Shown piece after piece: positions 1 to 7,474 of a stretch of 42,937 nt of DNA. The translations under genes and the position numbers were made by a program. The notes beneath the pieces were generated by a model. The model had not been told where the DNA came from. It worked only from the letters and a program-made list of their open reading frames with translations, and made no database searches. The stretch lies in assembly GCF_012911925.1 (NCBI RefSeq), contig NZ_JAAXKY010000052.1, positions 1 through 42,937 on the forward strand, given 5' to 3'. Position 1 is the first letter of the stretch. Every line of letters starts with the position of its first letter. Origin of the DNA: Pseudonocardia xinjiangensis. GTDB lineage: Bacteria; Actinomycetota; Actinomycetes; Mycobacteriales; Pseudonocardiaceae.

Positions 1-2
1 TT

Positions 3-617
3 GCGGCGCGACCGCCGGTCGGTGCACCCGACTCGCCGCCCCGCCGCAACTGGAAGGTGATCGCGGCGATCGTGGTCGCGGCCGTGGCGGGGGCGGGCAT
101 CGCGCTGACGGCGGTGCTGCTGCTCACCGGGCCCGGCTCCGCGCCGGATCCGGCCGCGGCGGGTCCGGCCACGACCGCTCCGGCCCCGGCCGACGCGGCC
201 GGTTCCCCCGCCTCGACGGCCCCCGGCGCGGAAGCCCCGGTGATCGACGCCGAGAAGGACCACCGGTTCGGCACCGGCTCCGCGCAGTTCGCCACGCCGA
301 GCGGCAACATCGCGTGCCGCATGTCCAGCGGCGAGGTGCGGTGCGACGTCCTCCAACGCACCTGGCAGCTGCCGCCCACCCCGGCGTCCTGCACCCAGAC
401 CTTCGGAACGGGCGCGGTCCTCGCCGGCTCGGGTCCCGGGGAGCTGTCGTGCGTCGGGGACACGGTGGCCGACCCCTCACTCGCGAAGCTCGCCTACGGG
501 GAGTCCGTCCGGTTCGGTGACGTCGTCTGCGCGAGCAAGGAGAGCGGGATGCGCTGCGAGAACCCGCAGACCGGCCACGGCTTCGCTGTCGCGAGAGCGT
601 CCTACAACCTGTTCTGA
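3..617 (+). CDS. Secreted or membrane-anchored DUF6636-like protein (5' truncated)
   Basis: The reading frame is open from the first bases of the window, so the true start lies upstream; the first internal GTG is at 57. The visible protein has a short basic stretch (PPRRNWK), one hydrophobic segment of about 24 residues, then a Pro/Ala/Thr-rich linker of about 45 residues. The C-terminal domain of about 115 residues contains FATPSGNIACRM, a run of paired cysteines and a GMRCEN..GHGF..AR end. That pattern matches the small actinobacterial extracellular domain called DUF6636, whose role is unknown. The six or so cysteines in the exported part suggest disulphides. It is probably anchored outside the membrane by its N-terminal helix. 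Confidence 0.7.
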   Translation, partial: AARPPVGAPDSPPRRNWKVIAAIVVAAVAGAGIALTAVLLLTGPGSAPDPAAAGPATTAPAPADAAGSPASTAPGAEAPVIDAEKDHRFGTGSAQFATPSGNIACRMSSGEVRCDVLQRTWQLPPTPASCTQTFGTGAVLAGSGPGELSCVGDTVADPSLAKLAYGESVRFGDVVCASKESGMRCENPQTGHGFAVARASYNLF

Positions 618-665
618 CCGGCCGGCGCAGGGAAGGGATGGGCGCCCGGGCGCCTTGCATCTGTC

Positions 666-1460
666 ATGGACATTGATCTGAAGGGCCGCACGGCGCTCGT
701 CACCGGTTCGACCCAGGGGATCGGTCACGCCATCGCCACGGGGCTCGCTGCGGCGGGCGCCCGGGCCGTGATCAACGGGCGCGGCGAGGAGCGCGTGAAG
801 GACGCGGTGGAGCGCCTCCTGGCCGACGTGCCCGGCGCCGACGTGCTCGGTGTCGCGGCGGATGTGACGTCCGAGGAGGGCACCGCGGCGCTGGTGGCGA
901 AGCTGCCGCAGGTCGACGTGCTGGTGAACAACCTGGGCATCTTCGAGGCCCGGCCGGTCCTGGAGATCGGCGACGAGGAGTGGCGGCGCTACTTCGAGGT
1001 GAACGTGCTGTCCGGCGTCCGCCTGACCCGCACCTACCTGCCCGGCATGACCGAACGCGGCTGGGGCCGGGTGCTGTTCGTCAGCAGCGACTCCTCGGTG
1101 GTGATCCCGGAGGAGATGGTGCACTACGGGGTGACGAAGACGGCGCAGCTGGCCGTGTCGCGCGGCTTCGCCAAGGCCGCCGCCGGCACCGGGGTGACGG
1201 TCAACTCCGTGATCGCCGGGCCCACCCACACGGGAGGCGTCGAGGACCTCGTGACGAGCGTGGTCGGCGGTGACGTGCCGTGGGACGAGGCGCAGGCTCG
1301 CTTCATGCGGGAGTACCGCCCGCAGTCGCTGCTGCAGCGGCTGATCGAACCGGCCGAGATCGCCAACATGGTGACCTACCTGAGCTCCGACCTCGCCTCG
1401 GCCACCACCGGTGGCGCGTTGCGGGTGGACGGCGGCTACGTGGACTCGATCCTGCCGTAG
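666..1460 (+). CDS. Short-chain dehydrogenase/reductase
   Basis: A 264-residue classical SDR. The NAD(P)-binding motif TGSTQGIG is near residue 14, followed by the NNLG structural motif, the catalytic serine in VSSDSS and the YGVTK catalytic Tyr/Lys pair near residue 157. The C-terminus has the usual GG..RVDGGY end. These proteins reduce or oxidise carbonyl/hydroxyl groups; the substrate cannot be told. The ATG at 666 gives a normal N-terminus (MDIDLKGRTALVTG). Downstream lies a decayed IclR-type regulator on the other strand that may once have controlled it. Family assignment is secure, function is open. Confidence 0.9.
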   Translation: MDIDLKGRTALVTGSTQGIGHAIATGLAAAGARAVINGRGEERVKDAVERLLADVPGADVLGVAADVTSEEGTAALVAKLPQVDVLVNNLGIFEARPVLEIGDEEWRRYFEVNVLSGVRLTRTYLPGMTERGWGRVLFVSSDSSVVIPEEMVHYGVTKTAQLAVSRGFAKAAAGTGVTVNSVIAGPTHTGGVEDLVTSVVGGDVPWDEAQARFMREYRPQSLLQRLIEPAEIANMVTYLSSDLASATTGGALRVDGGYVDSILP

Positions 1461-1732
1461 GAGCCCGGCGCACGTCCCGGTTCCGGCACGGTCGGATGCG
1501 ACGGGGCGCGCAGACGCTGATCCGCTCCACGAACACGACGTCCGGGTGGTCGCGCACAGCGCTCCAGCGCGCCCCACTCGACCAGCTCCGCCGCCCGGCG
1601 GTGAGCGGTGGACAGCGACACCCCCGCTCGGCGGGCGAGATCGCTGAGCGTCAGCTCGCCGCCGCTGGGCGAGAACGCCTCGAGCAGGGCGAGGACCTTG
1701 CTGGTCACGGATCTTCCGCGCTGGTCGGCCAT
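1436..1732 (-). pseudogene. Decayed IclR-family regulator (HTH fragment)
   Basis: Read from the ATG at 1732, the minus strand encodes a good IclR winged-helix: GRSVTSKVLALLEAF, then LTLSDLARRAGVSLSTAHR and LVEWGALERC. After this (near 1560) the frame loses all similarity and ends at 1436 inside the end of the SDR gene. In another frame, 1542-1516, the minus strand reads VVFVERISV, which looks like the EVVFVERIS strand of the IclR effector domain. Normal IclR proteins are about 250 residues, so most of the effector domain is gone. I read this as an internal deletion plus frameshift. Confidence 0.65.
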
Positions 1733-1986
1733 GGCGCCCTTCCGCTTCGTCCAACAAGTCTTGCATGGGGTGAAATCGGGGATCGTCCGCCGAATCCTGC
1801 GCCTGCACAGTTGTCGGGCACCACCCGCCGAACCTGTCGCGGGCTGCCCGGATCGCGTCGTTCCTGTGCGCGGTGCCGGCCCGTGGCAGTGGCGTGACCG
1901 GTCGGCGCCCGCACGAGGGGTCGGGCGCCGGCCGGGGTCGGGCCGGCCACTGGGCAGCCGGCGTGATCGGCGGCATTGTGGGCGGT

Positions 1987-2367
1987 ATGACCGCTTCGAC
2001 GCCCGCCCAGCGCGCCACCACCCAGCCGCCTGCCGTTCCGCCCGCACCGGCGGACGTGGTGGCCGCCGTTGCCGACCGGCTCGGACGCGACCAGGTGTTC
2101 GGGCCGGCTGTCCAGAACGGGGACACCACGCTCCTGCCGGTCGCGCGGGTACGGGCGGGCGGCGGGGTGGGCGCCGCCCGGCCAGGGGCATCGAGCACCG
2201 GGGCAGGTGCCGTGGCGCGCCCGCTGGGTGCCTTCTCCATCGGCCCGAGCGGGAAGGTGGCCTGGCACCCGGCTGTCGACGTCAACCGGATCGTCCTCGG
2301 TGGTCAGCTGGCGTTCGCCGCCGTGCTCGTGGTGGCGCTGCGCCGGCTCCGCGGCCGCCGCCGGTAG
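1987..2367 (+). CDS. GerW/YtfJ-like protein
   Basis: A 126-residue protein starting at the ATG at 1987. It has a Pro/Ala-rich N-terminus, then DVVAAVADRLGRDQVFG, GDTTLLPVARV, a glycine-rich GGGVGAARPGA stretch, PLGAFSIGPSGKVAWHP, and one hydrophobic C-terminal segment ending in RRLRGRRR. This order of motifs is that of the GerW/YtfJ family, known in Bacillus as a spore germination protein and widespread in actinobacteria with unknown role. An upstream in-frame ATG (1873) exists, but the extra 38 residues look non-coding. It converges on the PPOX gene with a 7-base gap. Confidence 0.75.
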   Translation: MTASTPAQRATTQPPAVPPAPADVVAAVADRLGRDQVFGPAVQNGDTTLLPVARVRAGGGVGAARPGASSTGAGAVARPLGAFSIGPSGKVAWHPAVDVNRIVLGGQLAFAAVLVVALRRLRGRRR

Positions 2368-2374
2368 CCCCCGG

Positions 2375-2830
2375 TCAGCTGCCGATCTTGCGGAAGTCCC
2401 AGCTGGTGATCTTCTCGGGGACCACGCGCAGCCACGCGTGGCGGCCGTCGCGGGCGATGGTGCCGCCGGTGTACCGGTCGGCGAAGGCCTGCTCCGGGCC
2501 GTCCAGCTCGGGCACCGGCTCGCCGGTGCGGGGCACCTCCCCGACGACCTCGGCGCGGCCGCGCAGCTCCACCCCGCGCAGCTCGTCGTAGTCCTCACCG
2601 GCGTCGACGACGATCGCGATCCGAGGGTCGTTCTGCAGGTCGGTGAAGCGCTGGCTGCGCGACAGCGAGGTCAGCCAGAGCGCCCCGTCGTGCCAGACGA
2701 ACCACAGCGGGGTGGCGTGCGGGCCGCCCCGGCCCACGGTGGCGACGCGGCACGTGCGCTCCTCCGCGAGGAAGGCGTCGACCTCCGCGGGCGTCATCGC
2801 TATCGCGCGGGCGCGACGTTGCTCCTTCAT
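2375..2830 (-). CDS. Pyridoxamine 5'-phosphate oxidase-family flavin/F420-binding protein
   Basis: A 151-residue split-barrel protein. Visible family features are FLAEERTCRVATVGRGG near residue 20, PLWFVWHDGALW, the SRSQRFTDLQNDPRIAIVVD helix-strand, and the LRGRAEVVGE strand. Small members of this family bind FMN or F420 and reduce diverse substrates; the cofactor cannot be decided here. The ATG at 2830 is preceded by TAGCGT exactly seven bases upstream and by no Shine-Dalgarno sequence, which fits a leaderless mRNA. The TetR gene lies just upstream on the same strand. Confidence 0.85.
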   Translation of the reverse strand: MKEQRRARAIAMTPAEVDAFLAEERTCRVATVGRGGPHATPLWFVWHDGALWLTSLSRSQRFTDLQNDPRIAIVVDAGEDYDELRGVELRGRAEVVGEVPRTGEPVPELDGPEQAFADRYTGGTIARDGRHAWLRVVPEKITSWDFRKIGS

Positions 2831-2854
2831 GGGGCGGACGCTAGCGCCCGCCCC
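2831..2854 (-). promoter_or_regulatory. Leaderless promoter inside a palindrome, upstream of the PPOX gene
   Basis: On the minus strand TAGCGT (2838-2843) sits seven bases before the ATG at 2830. The arms GGGGCGG (2831-2837) and CCGCCCC (2848-2854) form a perfect 7-base inverted repeat centred on this -10 element. A dimeric repressor bound here would cover RNA polymerase; the regulator is unknown. Confidence 0.45.
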
Positions 2855-2902
2855 GGGCGCGCGGCGGGGGAGGCCGTGCCCGGCGAGCGTCGAGGGTGAG
2901 CG

Positions 2903-3508
2903 CTAGCTGCGTACTGCAGCCAGGCCCTGGTCGTACAGGGCAAGAATGTCGCCCTGCCCGTCGGCCTCGAGCCACGTCACGGTGGCGGCGTCGAAGCACG
3001 CGAACGCTGTCGCAACGATGGCGCGGGCCTGCCCTCTGCCCGTGCCCGAGGGTGCCGGCCTGGCTTCGAGCAGTGGCAGTAGCTCCTCCTGGCAGCGCAC
3101 GCGCTTCCCCAGATAGGCGGCGCGCAGCGAGTCGGTGTGGTGCACCAGGCGGAAGCGCTCCAGCGCCTGCTCGGGACTTGTGTGGAGGGAGAGTGCGGTC
3201 GTGAACGCGGCACGCAACGCCTCCCAGGCGCCGACATCGGCGGGCTGCTCGCGGACGGTGTCCGTCATGAGGGTGACGAACCGCTCCTGGCTGCCGCCGA
3301 TGAGGTCCTCCTTGGTGCCGAAGTAACGGAAGAGGGTGCGCTGGGAGACCCCGGCCTCGCGGGCGATCTGCGCGATGGTCGTCTCGTCGTACCCCTGCTG
3401 CGTGAACAGGCGCAGCGCGGTTTCGAGGATCTCGTGGGCGGCCAGTTGCCGCGTCCGATCCCACAGCGTGGGCGTACTCGCCCCCTTGCCCTGTTCTCCC
3501 TGCGCCAT
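2903..3508 (-). CDS. TetR-family transcriptional regulator
   Basis: A 201-residue TetR-type repressor. The N-terminal DNA-binding domain is clear at residues 24-70: ILETALRLFTQQGYDETTI, then AQIAREAGVSQRTLFRYFGTKEDL. The C-terminal domain binds an unknown ligand. It is divergent from the SDR at 3614 with 105 bases between start codons, and that gap carries two perfect inverted repeats, so autoregulation and control of the SDR are likely. The ATG at 3508 is six bases after a TAAGCT -10 element. Confidence 0.92.
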   Translation of the reverse strand: MAQGEQGKGASTPTLWDRTRQLAAHEILETALRLFTQQGYDETTIAQIAREAGVSQRTLFRYFGTKEDLIGGSQERFVTLMTDTVREQPADVGAWEALRAAFTTALSLHTSPEQALERFRLVHHTDSLRAAYLGKRVRCQEELLPLLEARPAPSGTGRGQARAIVATAFACFDAATVTWLEADGQGDILALYDQGLAAVRS

Positions 3509-3514
3509 GCCCTC

Positions 3515-3540
3515 AGCTTAGCCAGCCTGCCAGTCTGGCA
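3515..3540 (-). promoter_or_regulatory. Promoter and operator of the tetR gene
   Basis: The minus-strand -10 element TAAGCT (3515-3520) is six bases before the ATG at 3508. Directly upstream is the perfect palindrome TGCCAG-T-CTGGCA (3528-3540), between the expected -10 and -35 positions. It shares the half-site TGCCA/TGGCA with the second operator at 3554-3568. Confidence 0.55.
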
Positions 3541-3552
3541 CCCACCAGGACG

Positions 3553-3606
3553 TTGGCAGCCACTGCCAGGTTGGCGTACGCTGCCGCAAAAGCGATCAGC
3601 AAGGAG
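3553..3606 (+). promoter_or_regulatory. Promoter, operator and ribosome binding site of the divergent SDR
   Basis: TTGGCA (3553-3558) and TACGCT (3577-3582) are spaced by 18 bases as -35 and -10. The inverted repeat TGGCAG-CCA-CTGCCA (3554-3568) overlaps the -35. A strong AAGGAG (3601-3606) lies seven bases before the GTG at 3614 and fixes that start. Confidence 0.6.
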
Positions 3607-3613
3607 AACGGCC

Positions 3614-4330
3614 GTGGCAGCAAAGACAGCACTCATCACCGGCGGAACCAGCGGGATCGGCAAGGCCACCGCAGAACTGCTCCATTCGCGCGGCTATCGC
3701 GTCATGGTCACCGGCCTCGGCGGCATCGGTGACGCCGGCCTGCCTGACGACGTCATCGCCGTCCAGGCCGACGCAGGCTCCCTGACCGACATCGACCAGG
3801 CCGTGATGCAGGCGCGGGAGCACCTCGGCTCCCTCGGCCTGCTCTACCTCAACGCGGGCATCTCTCGTCCCGGCCCGATCGAGTGCACCGACGAGGCCGC
3901 CTTCGACGCCCTGTTCAGGATCAACGTCAAAGGCAGCTTCTTCACACTTCAGAAGGCGCTCCCGCTGCTGGACGAAGGCTCATCCGTGGTGTTCACCGTC
4001 GGCGCCGGTGAGGGACTCGGCGCCGCCATGACCGCTGCGAAGGGTGCTCTGCTGCCTCTCGTGCGCTCCCTGGCCCTCGAACTCGCCCCACGGCGCATCC
4101 GCGTCAACGCGGTGAGCCCCGGCCTGGTCAACACCCCTGCGTACGGCAAGATGGGAATCTCCCCGGACACGATCGCCTCCTGGGGTGACGGGGTTCCCCT
4201 CGGTCGCGTCGGAGCCCCTGCCGACATTGCCGAAGCAGTCGCCTTCCTCGCATCCGACGGCGCCGGCTACGTCACGGGCGACAATCTGATCGTCTCGGGC
4301 GGCCTCGGCGTCCATACCCGCCCCGTGTAG
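3614..4330 (+). CDS. Atypical short-chain dehydrogenase (catalytic Tyr replaced)
   Basis: A 238-residue SDR with the cofactor motif TGGTSGIG near residue 10, NAGIS, and the VNAVSPGLVNTP segment. The GTG at 3614 is set by AAGGAG seven bases upstream. The usual YxxxK active site reads MTAAK (the Met codon is 4028-4030), so the catalytic tyrosine is missing, and the catalytic serine position reads FTVGAG. The lysine and the asparagine of NAG are kept. It may bind a nucleotide without classical SDR chemistry or use another acid. The TetR gene is divergent and probably represses it. Confidence 0.88.
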   Translation: MAAKTALITGGTSGIGKATAELLHSRGYRVMVTGLGGIGDAGLPDDVIAVQADAGSLTDIDQAVMQAREHLGSLGLLYLNAGISRPGPIECTDEAAFDALFRINVKGSFFTLQKALPLLDEGSSVVFTVGAGEGLGAAMTAAKGALLPLVRSLALELAPRRIRVNAVSPGLVNTPAYGKMGISPDTIASWGDGVPLGRVGAPADIAEAVAFLASDGAGYVTGDNLIVSGGLGVHTRPV

Positions 4331-4367
4331 GCGATGGCGGCGGCCGCACAGCGTCAGGCGTCGGCCA

Positions 4368-5501
4368 TCACCGGCGCGCTCGCAACCACGTGGCGAAGGC
4401 GTCCAGTGCCGGTTCGGGGTCCCGGCGCCCGATGCCGATCCGGAAGCGGTCGGCGGGGGAGTCCGTGAGCACGGAGCGGTAGATGCTGGCCGGCAGCAGG
4501 AGCACCCCGGTCTCCTCGACGAGCTCGGTGCAGAACCGCTCGACCCCGTCGCGGCCCCGGTAGCGGGGATAGGCCACGCAGCCACCGTCAGGGGCCTGCC
4601 AGTCGAACAGGTCGTCGAACTCGGCGAAGAACGACTCGAACGCCGGCAGGTTCCCGGCGATGATCGCGCGGTTGCGGTCGAGGATCCGGTCGCGCGCCTT
4701 GAGTGCGATGCGGGCGAGGATCTCGCTCGGGGCCGAGTTGCAGATCGTGGTGTAGTGCTTGGCCCGTTCCAGCCGCGAGCGCAGCTCCCGGTCCCGGCAG
4801 GTGATCCAGCCGATCCGCAGCCCGGGCAGCCCGAGTGCCTTGGACGTGACGTTCAGCGACAGGGCCCGCTCCGACAGGTCCGCCGCCTGTGGGAGGCGAC
4901 GGGACGGGTCGAGCTCCAGGCCGCGGTAGACCTCGTCGCTGAACAGGTGGATCCCGCGGTCGTCGCACATCCGGGCGAGGCGGGCGAAGTCGGCCGCGTC
5001 GATGACCTTCCCCGTGGGGTTGTTGGGGAAGTTGACGGAGACCACCCGGGTGGTGGGGCGGATCGCCGCGGCCACCGCGTCGAGGTCGAGGGCCCAATCC
5101 CGCTCGGGATCCAGCGCGACCCCGGTGACCGGGCACAGCGCCAGCGGGACGGTCTCGGCGGCCTGGTAGTTGGGGGTGATCACCACCGCGTGGTCGTCGG
5201 GCCCCAGCAGGGCGTGCATGGCCAGGTAGAGGCCTTCCTCCGCGCCCGCGAAGCAGATCACGTCGTCGGCCTCGGCGTAGGTGTACATCTCGGCGATCGC
5301 CTGCCGCAGGGCCGGGTCACCGAACGTCTCGGTGTAGCCGAGGGACAGCGTGTCCCACGCGGTGCGGTCTGCGTCGTCGGCCATGGCGAGCAGTTCGGCC
5401 ATCGTCATGGTCTGCGCGTCGGAGGCCGTCAGGTGGTGGCGGGCGGTGAACTCCCAGCGGGAGAAGTAGGTCTCCAGCCGGAAGTCGGGCAGCAGGGTCA
5501 C
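4368..5501 (-). CDS. PLP-dependent class I/II aminotransferase
   Basis: A 377-residue fold-type I enzyme. Visible motifs are GYTETFGDPALRQAIAEMY near residue 55, VSVNFPNNPTGKVID near 155 (cofactor and substrate contacts), LFSDEVYRGLE near 187, and the Schiff-base lysine in NVTSKALGLPGLRIGW near 218. The arginine near FRIGIGRR should bind the substrate carboxylate. The substrate is not evident. Its start overlaps the stop of the PAS-HTH gene by 4 bases (5498-5501), so the two are translationally coupled and the regulator very probably controls it. The end converges on the SDR gene. Confidence 0.9.
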   Translation of the reverse strand: MTLLPDFRLETYFSRWEFTARHHLTASDAQTMTMAELLAMADDADRTAWDTLSLGYTETFGDPALRQAIAEMYTYAEADDVICFAGAEEGLYLAMHALLGPDDHAVVITPNYQAAETVPLALCPVTGVALDPERDWALDLDAVAAAIRPTTRVVSVNFPNNPTGKVIDAADFARLARMCDDRGIHLFSDEVYRGLELDPSRRLPQAADLSERALSLNVTSKALGLPGLRIGWITCRDRELRSRLERAKHYTTICNSAPSEILARIALKARDRILDRNRAIIAGNLPAFESFFAEFDDLFDWQAPDGGCVAYPRYRGRDGVERFCTELVEETGVLLLPASIYRSVLTDSPADRFRIGIGRRDPEPALDAFATWLRARR

Positions 5502-6142
5502 GAGTGGGTCCTTCGGGCTCTGAGCTCGGCGAGCAGGGAGTAGACGGTGGAGCGCGAGGTCCGCAGGGCGCTCGCGACCACGGGGACCGCACGGCGGACC
5601 GCGAACACCCCGGCCTGGTCGAGCTCCGCGAGGACGGCGAGGCGGTCCTCGCGCCCCAGGCGTTCGACGGGCCGCCCGCGGCTGCGGACGAACGATCCGA
5701 TGATCTGGTGCACCCGGTCGGGCCAGTCCTGCTCGAACAGGGCCTGCGGCCGCGGGGCGGTGGGGGCGGCGAAACCGGCCAGCACGGCAGCGGCCTGCTC
5801 CAGCGGCGTCCGGTCGAGGTTGACGCAGAGCACGGCGGACGGCCGGCCGTCCGGGTCACGCAGTACCGCGCTGACCGAGGACAGGCGCCGTCCGTCGGCC
5901 AGCAGCTTCTCGTAGGGCCCGTAGACGTCGTCGGCCGATGGTTCGAGCTGGTCCAGCTCACCCAGCAGCGAGGGGTCGCCCGCCCGGCGGGTGGTCATCG
6001 GGTTCCAGATGGCCAGCACACGATCCTGCTCCGCGTCGTGCAGGACCACCTCGGCGTAGGGCCCCAGCAGCAGAGCCACGGCACGGCAGACCGCGGACCA
6101 CCTGTCCACGCGCGGGTCGGCGGACTCCTGCACGGTCTCCAT
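5498..6142 (-). CDS. YheO/DauR-type PAS-HTH transcriptional regulator
   Basis: A 214-residue protein with an N-terminal PAS-like domain of the YheO family (residues 15-110: CRAVALLLGPYAEVVLHD, IWNPMTTR, SVSAVLRDPDGRPSAVLC) and a C-terminal helix-turn-helix (RRAVPVVASALRTSRSTVYSLL, about 180-205). DauR, the known member, controls D-arginine use; here the partner is an aminotransferase, so an amino-acid-related signal is plausible but unproven. The ATG at 6142 lies inside a large palindrome and six bases after the -10 TACCGT, which points to autoregulation. Confidence 0.82.
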   Translation of the reverse strand: METVQESADPRVDRWSAVCRAVALLLGPYAEVVLHDAEQDRVLAIWNPMTTRRAGDPSLLGELDQLEPSADDVYGPYEKLLADGRRLSSVSAVLRDPDGRPSAVLCVNLDRTPLEQAAAVLAGFAAPTAPRPQALFEQDWPDRVHQIIGSFVRSRGRPVERLGREDRLAVLAELDQAGVFAVRRAVPVVASALRTSRSTVYSLLAELRARRTHS

Positions 6143-6170
6143 GTCTGGACGGTACGTCCAGGCTGGAGAC
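6135..6170 (-). promoter_or_regulatory. Nested palindromic operator and -10 element over the PAS-HTH start codon
   Basis: The core CTGGACG-GTA-CGTCCAG (6145-6161) is a perfect 7-base inverted repeat. It is enclosed by GTCTCC (6135-6140) and GGAGAC (6165-6170), another perfect pair. The minus-strand -10 element TACCGT (6149-6154) lies inside the core and the ATG (6142-6140) inside the outer repeat. Bound protein would block transcription start directly. Confidence 0.55.
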
Positions 6171-6227
6171 TTCGTCCACGCCGTGTGGTGAGCCGGACAG
6201 AGTGGGGAGCAACATCGCCGGAGGCGG

Positions 6228-6287
6228 GAAACGGGCGACTCGCGGACACAGAACGGGCGACTCGCGGGGGGAACGGGCGACTCGCGG
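6228..6287. repeat. P3 intergenic tandem repeat, copy A (three units)
   Basis: Three units with the core ACGGGCGACTCGCGG at 6228-6245, 6251-6267 and 6271-6287, separated by 3-5 bases. Each contains the near-palindrome GCGA-C-TCGC. The array ends 2 bases from the stop codon of the epimerase gene (6290). The same unit recurs at 11373-11411 and 14369-14433. Confidence 0.8.
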
Positions 6288-6289
6288 GG

Positions 6290-7423
6290 TCAGGGGAGGC
6301 GGCGGCTGGTGATCGGCTCGCCACGGGCGATGGCGGCCAGCTCGGCCGGCACCGACCGGGGACGCAGCGCCGGGCTCGTGGTGGCGGCCGAGTCGGCCAT
6401 GCCGCCGACCACCTGGGCCAGGGCGGCGTCGGCGGTGACCGCAGGCGTCCAGCCGAGCTCCCGGCGGGCCCGGCCGCAGTCGAGCAGGGGGACGGCGAAC
6501 GCGAGGTCGATCCAGCCCGGGTCCAGCGGTTGCAGCCGCAGCCGCCACGCCACGTCGGCCACCGTGTGCAGGACGGTGCGCGGCAGGTGGACGGGCCAGG
6601 CGTGCAGGACGGCGGCGATCAGGTCCCGGGTGACCGGTGGCTCGGCGGCGAGGTTGAACGGGCCGGTCGCCCGTTGCTCGAGGACACGGACGATGGCGTC
6701 GGCGACGTCGGACGTGTGCACGAGCGGCACCACCAGCTCGCGGTCGACCGGCAGCAGCGGCAGGTGCCGCAGGAGCGCCGCCGGGACGTACGGCGGGACG
6801 CCGTAGCGGAGCAGGGCGCTGCCGCTGTCGCGCTGGACGATCAGTGCGGGCCGCAGCCGGGCGACCGCGGTGCCGTCGGGATGCGCGCGCTCGTGCTCGT
6901 CGAGCACCCGCTCGGCCGCCACCTTCTGCCGGCTGTAGGCCAGGGAGTCGATGCCCCCGGTCGGCCACGACTCGTCCACGCGCCTGTCGTCGTCCGGGCC
7001 GGGGGAGTAGGCACCCACCGACGACATGTGCACCAGATGCGGCACCCCGGCCGCCTGCGCGGCGTTCACCACCGCACGTGTGCCGTCGACGCCCAGCCGG
7101 GCCAGGTAGGAGATGTCGTGCGCGGGCTGGAAGCCCCAGGCGAGGTGCACCACGGCGTCGGCACCGTCGAGCACGGGTGTCAACGCCGCCTCGACCGCCG
7201 GGCCGGCGAGGTCGAGAGCCACCCAGCGGGCGTCCGCGTACGGAGGGCCACCGGACGGTGGACGCCGGCAGATCCCGACGATCTCGTGCCGCCCGGAGGA
7301 TCCGTCGCCGTTTCCGGCAGCGCTGCCGTTCTCCTTCTCACCAGGCGTGTCGCCGCGGCGGGCGAGCCGACGCAGCAGGGCGGTGCCGACGTTCCCGCTG
7401 GCTCCGGTGATGACGATGCGCAC
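6290..7423 (-). CDS. NAD-dependent epimerase/dehydratase
   Basis: A 377-residue extended SDR. It has the GASGNVG dinucleotide-binding motif at residue 8, the VVHLAWG strand, SSVGAYSPG (catalytic serine side) and the YSRQK active-site Tyr/Lys near residue 164. Between the first helix and second strand is an unusual low-complexity insert, about residues 28-46 (GEKENGSAAGNGDGSSGR). Substrates in this family are nucleotide sugars, flavonoid-type ketones or steroid-like alcohols; none can be chosen. The GTG at 7423 is 51 bases from the divergent reductase gene at 7475, so it may share a promoter region with the polyketide locus. Confidence 0.85.
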   Translation of the reverse strand: MRIVITGASGNVGTALLRRLARRGDTPGEKENGSAAGNGDGSSGRHEIVGICRRPPSGGPPYADARWVALDLAGPAVEAALTPVLDGADAVVHLAWGFQPAHDISYLARLGVDGTRAVVNAAQAAGVPHLVHMSSVGAYSPGPDDDRRVDESWPTGGIDSLAYSRQKVAAERVLDEHERAHPDGTAVARLRPALIVQRDSGSALLRYGVPPYVPAALLRHLPLLPVDRELVVPLVHTSDVADAIVRVLEQRATGPFNLAAEPPVTRDLIAAVLHAWPVHLPRTVLHTVADVAWRLRLQPLDPGWIDLAFAVPLLDCGRARRELGWTPAVTADAALAQVVGGMADSAATTSPALRPRSVPAELAAIARGEPITSRRLP

Positions 7424-7474
7424 ACCCGGCAGGTGCCCGCGGTGAGCCCCGGCAAACTCGGGTAGAACCGCAGA

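Noticed and set aside
477..2285. Very long open frames opposite real genes (for example 477-2285 minus, 5504-7465 plus, 38386-40872 minus as a whole)
   Set aside because: In DNA this GC-rich, stops are rare in shadow frames. Their proteins are Arg/Gly/Ala/Pro-rich, with no domain, and lie over genes that have clear domains on the other strand.
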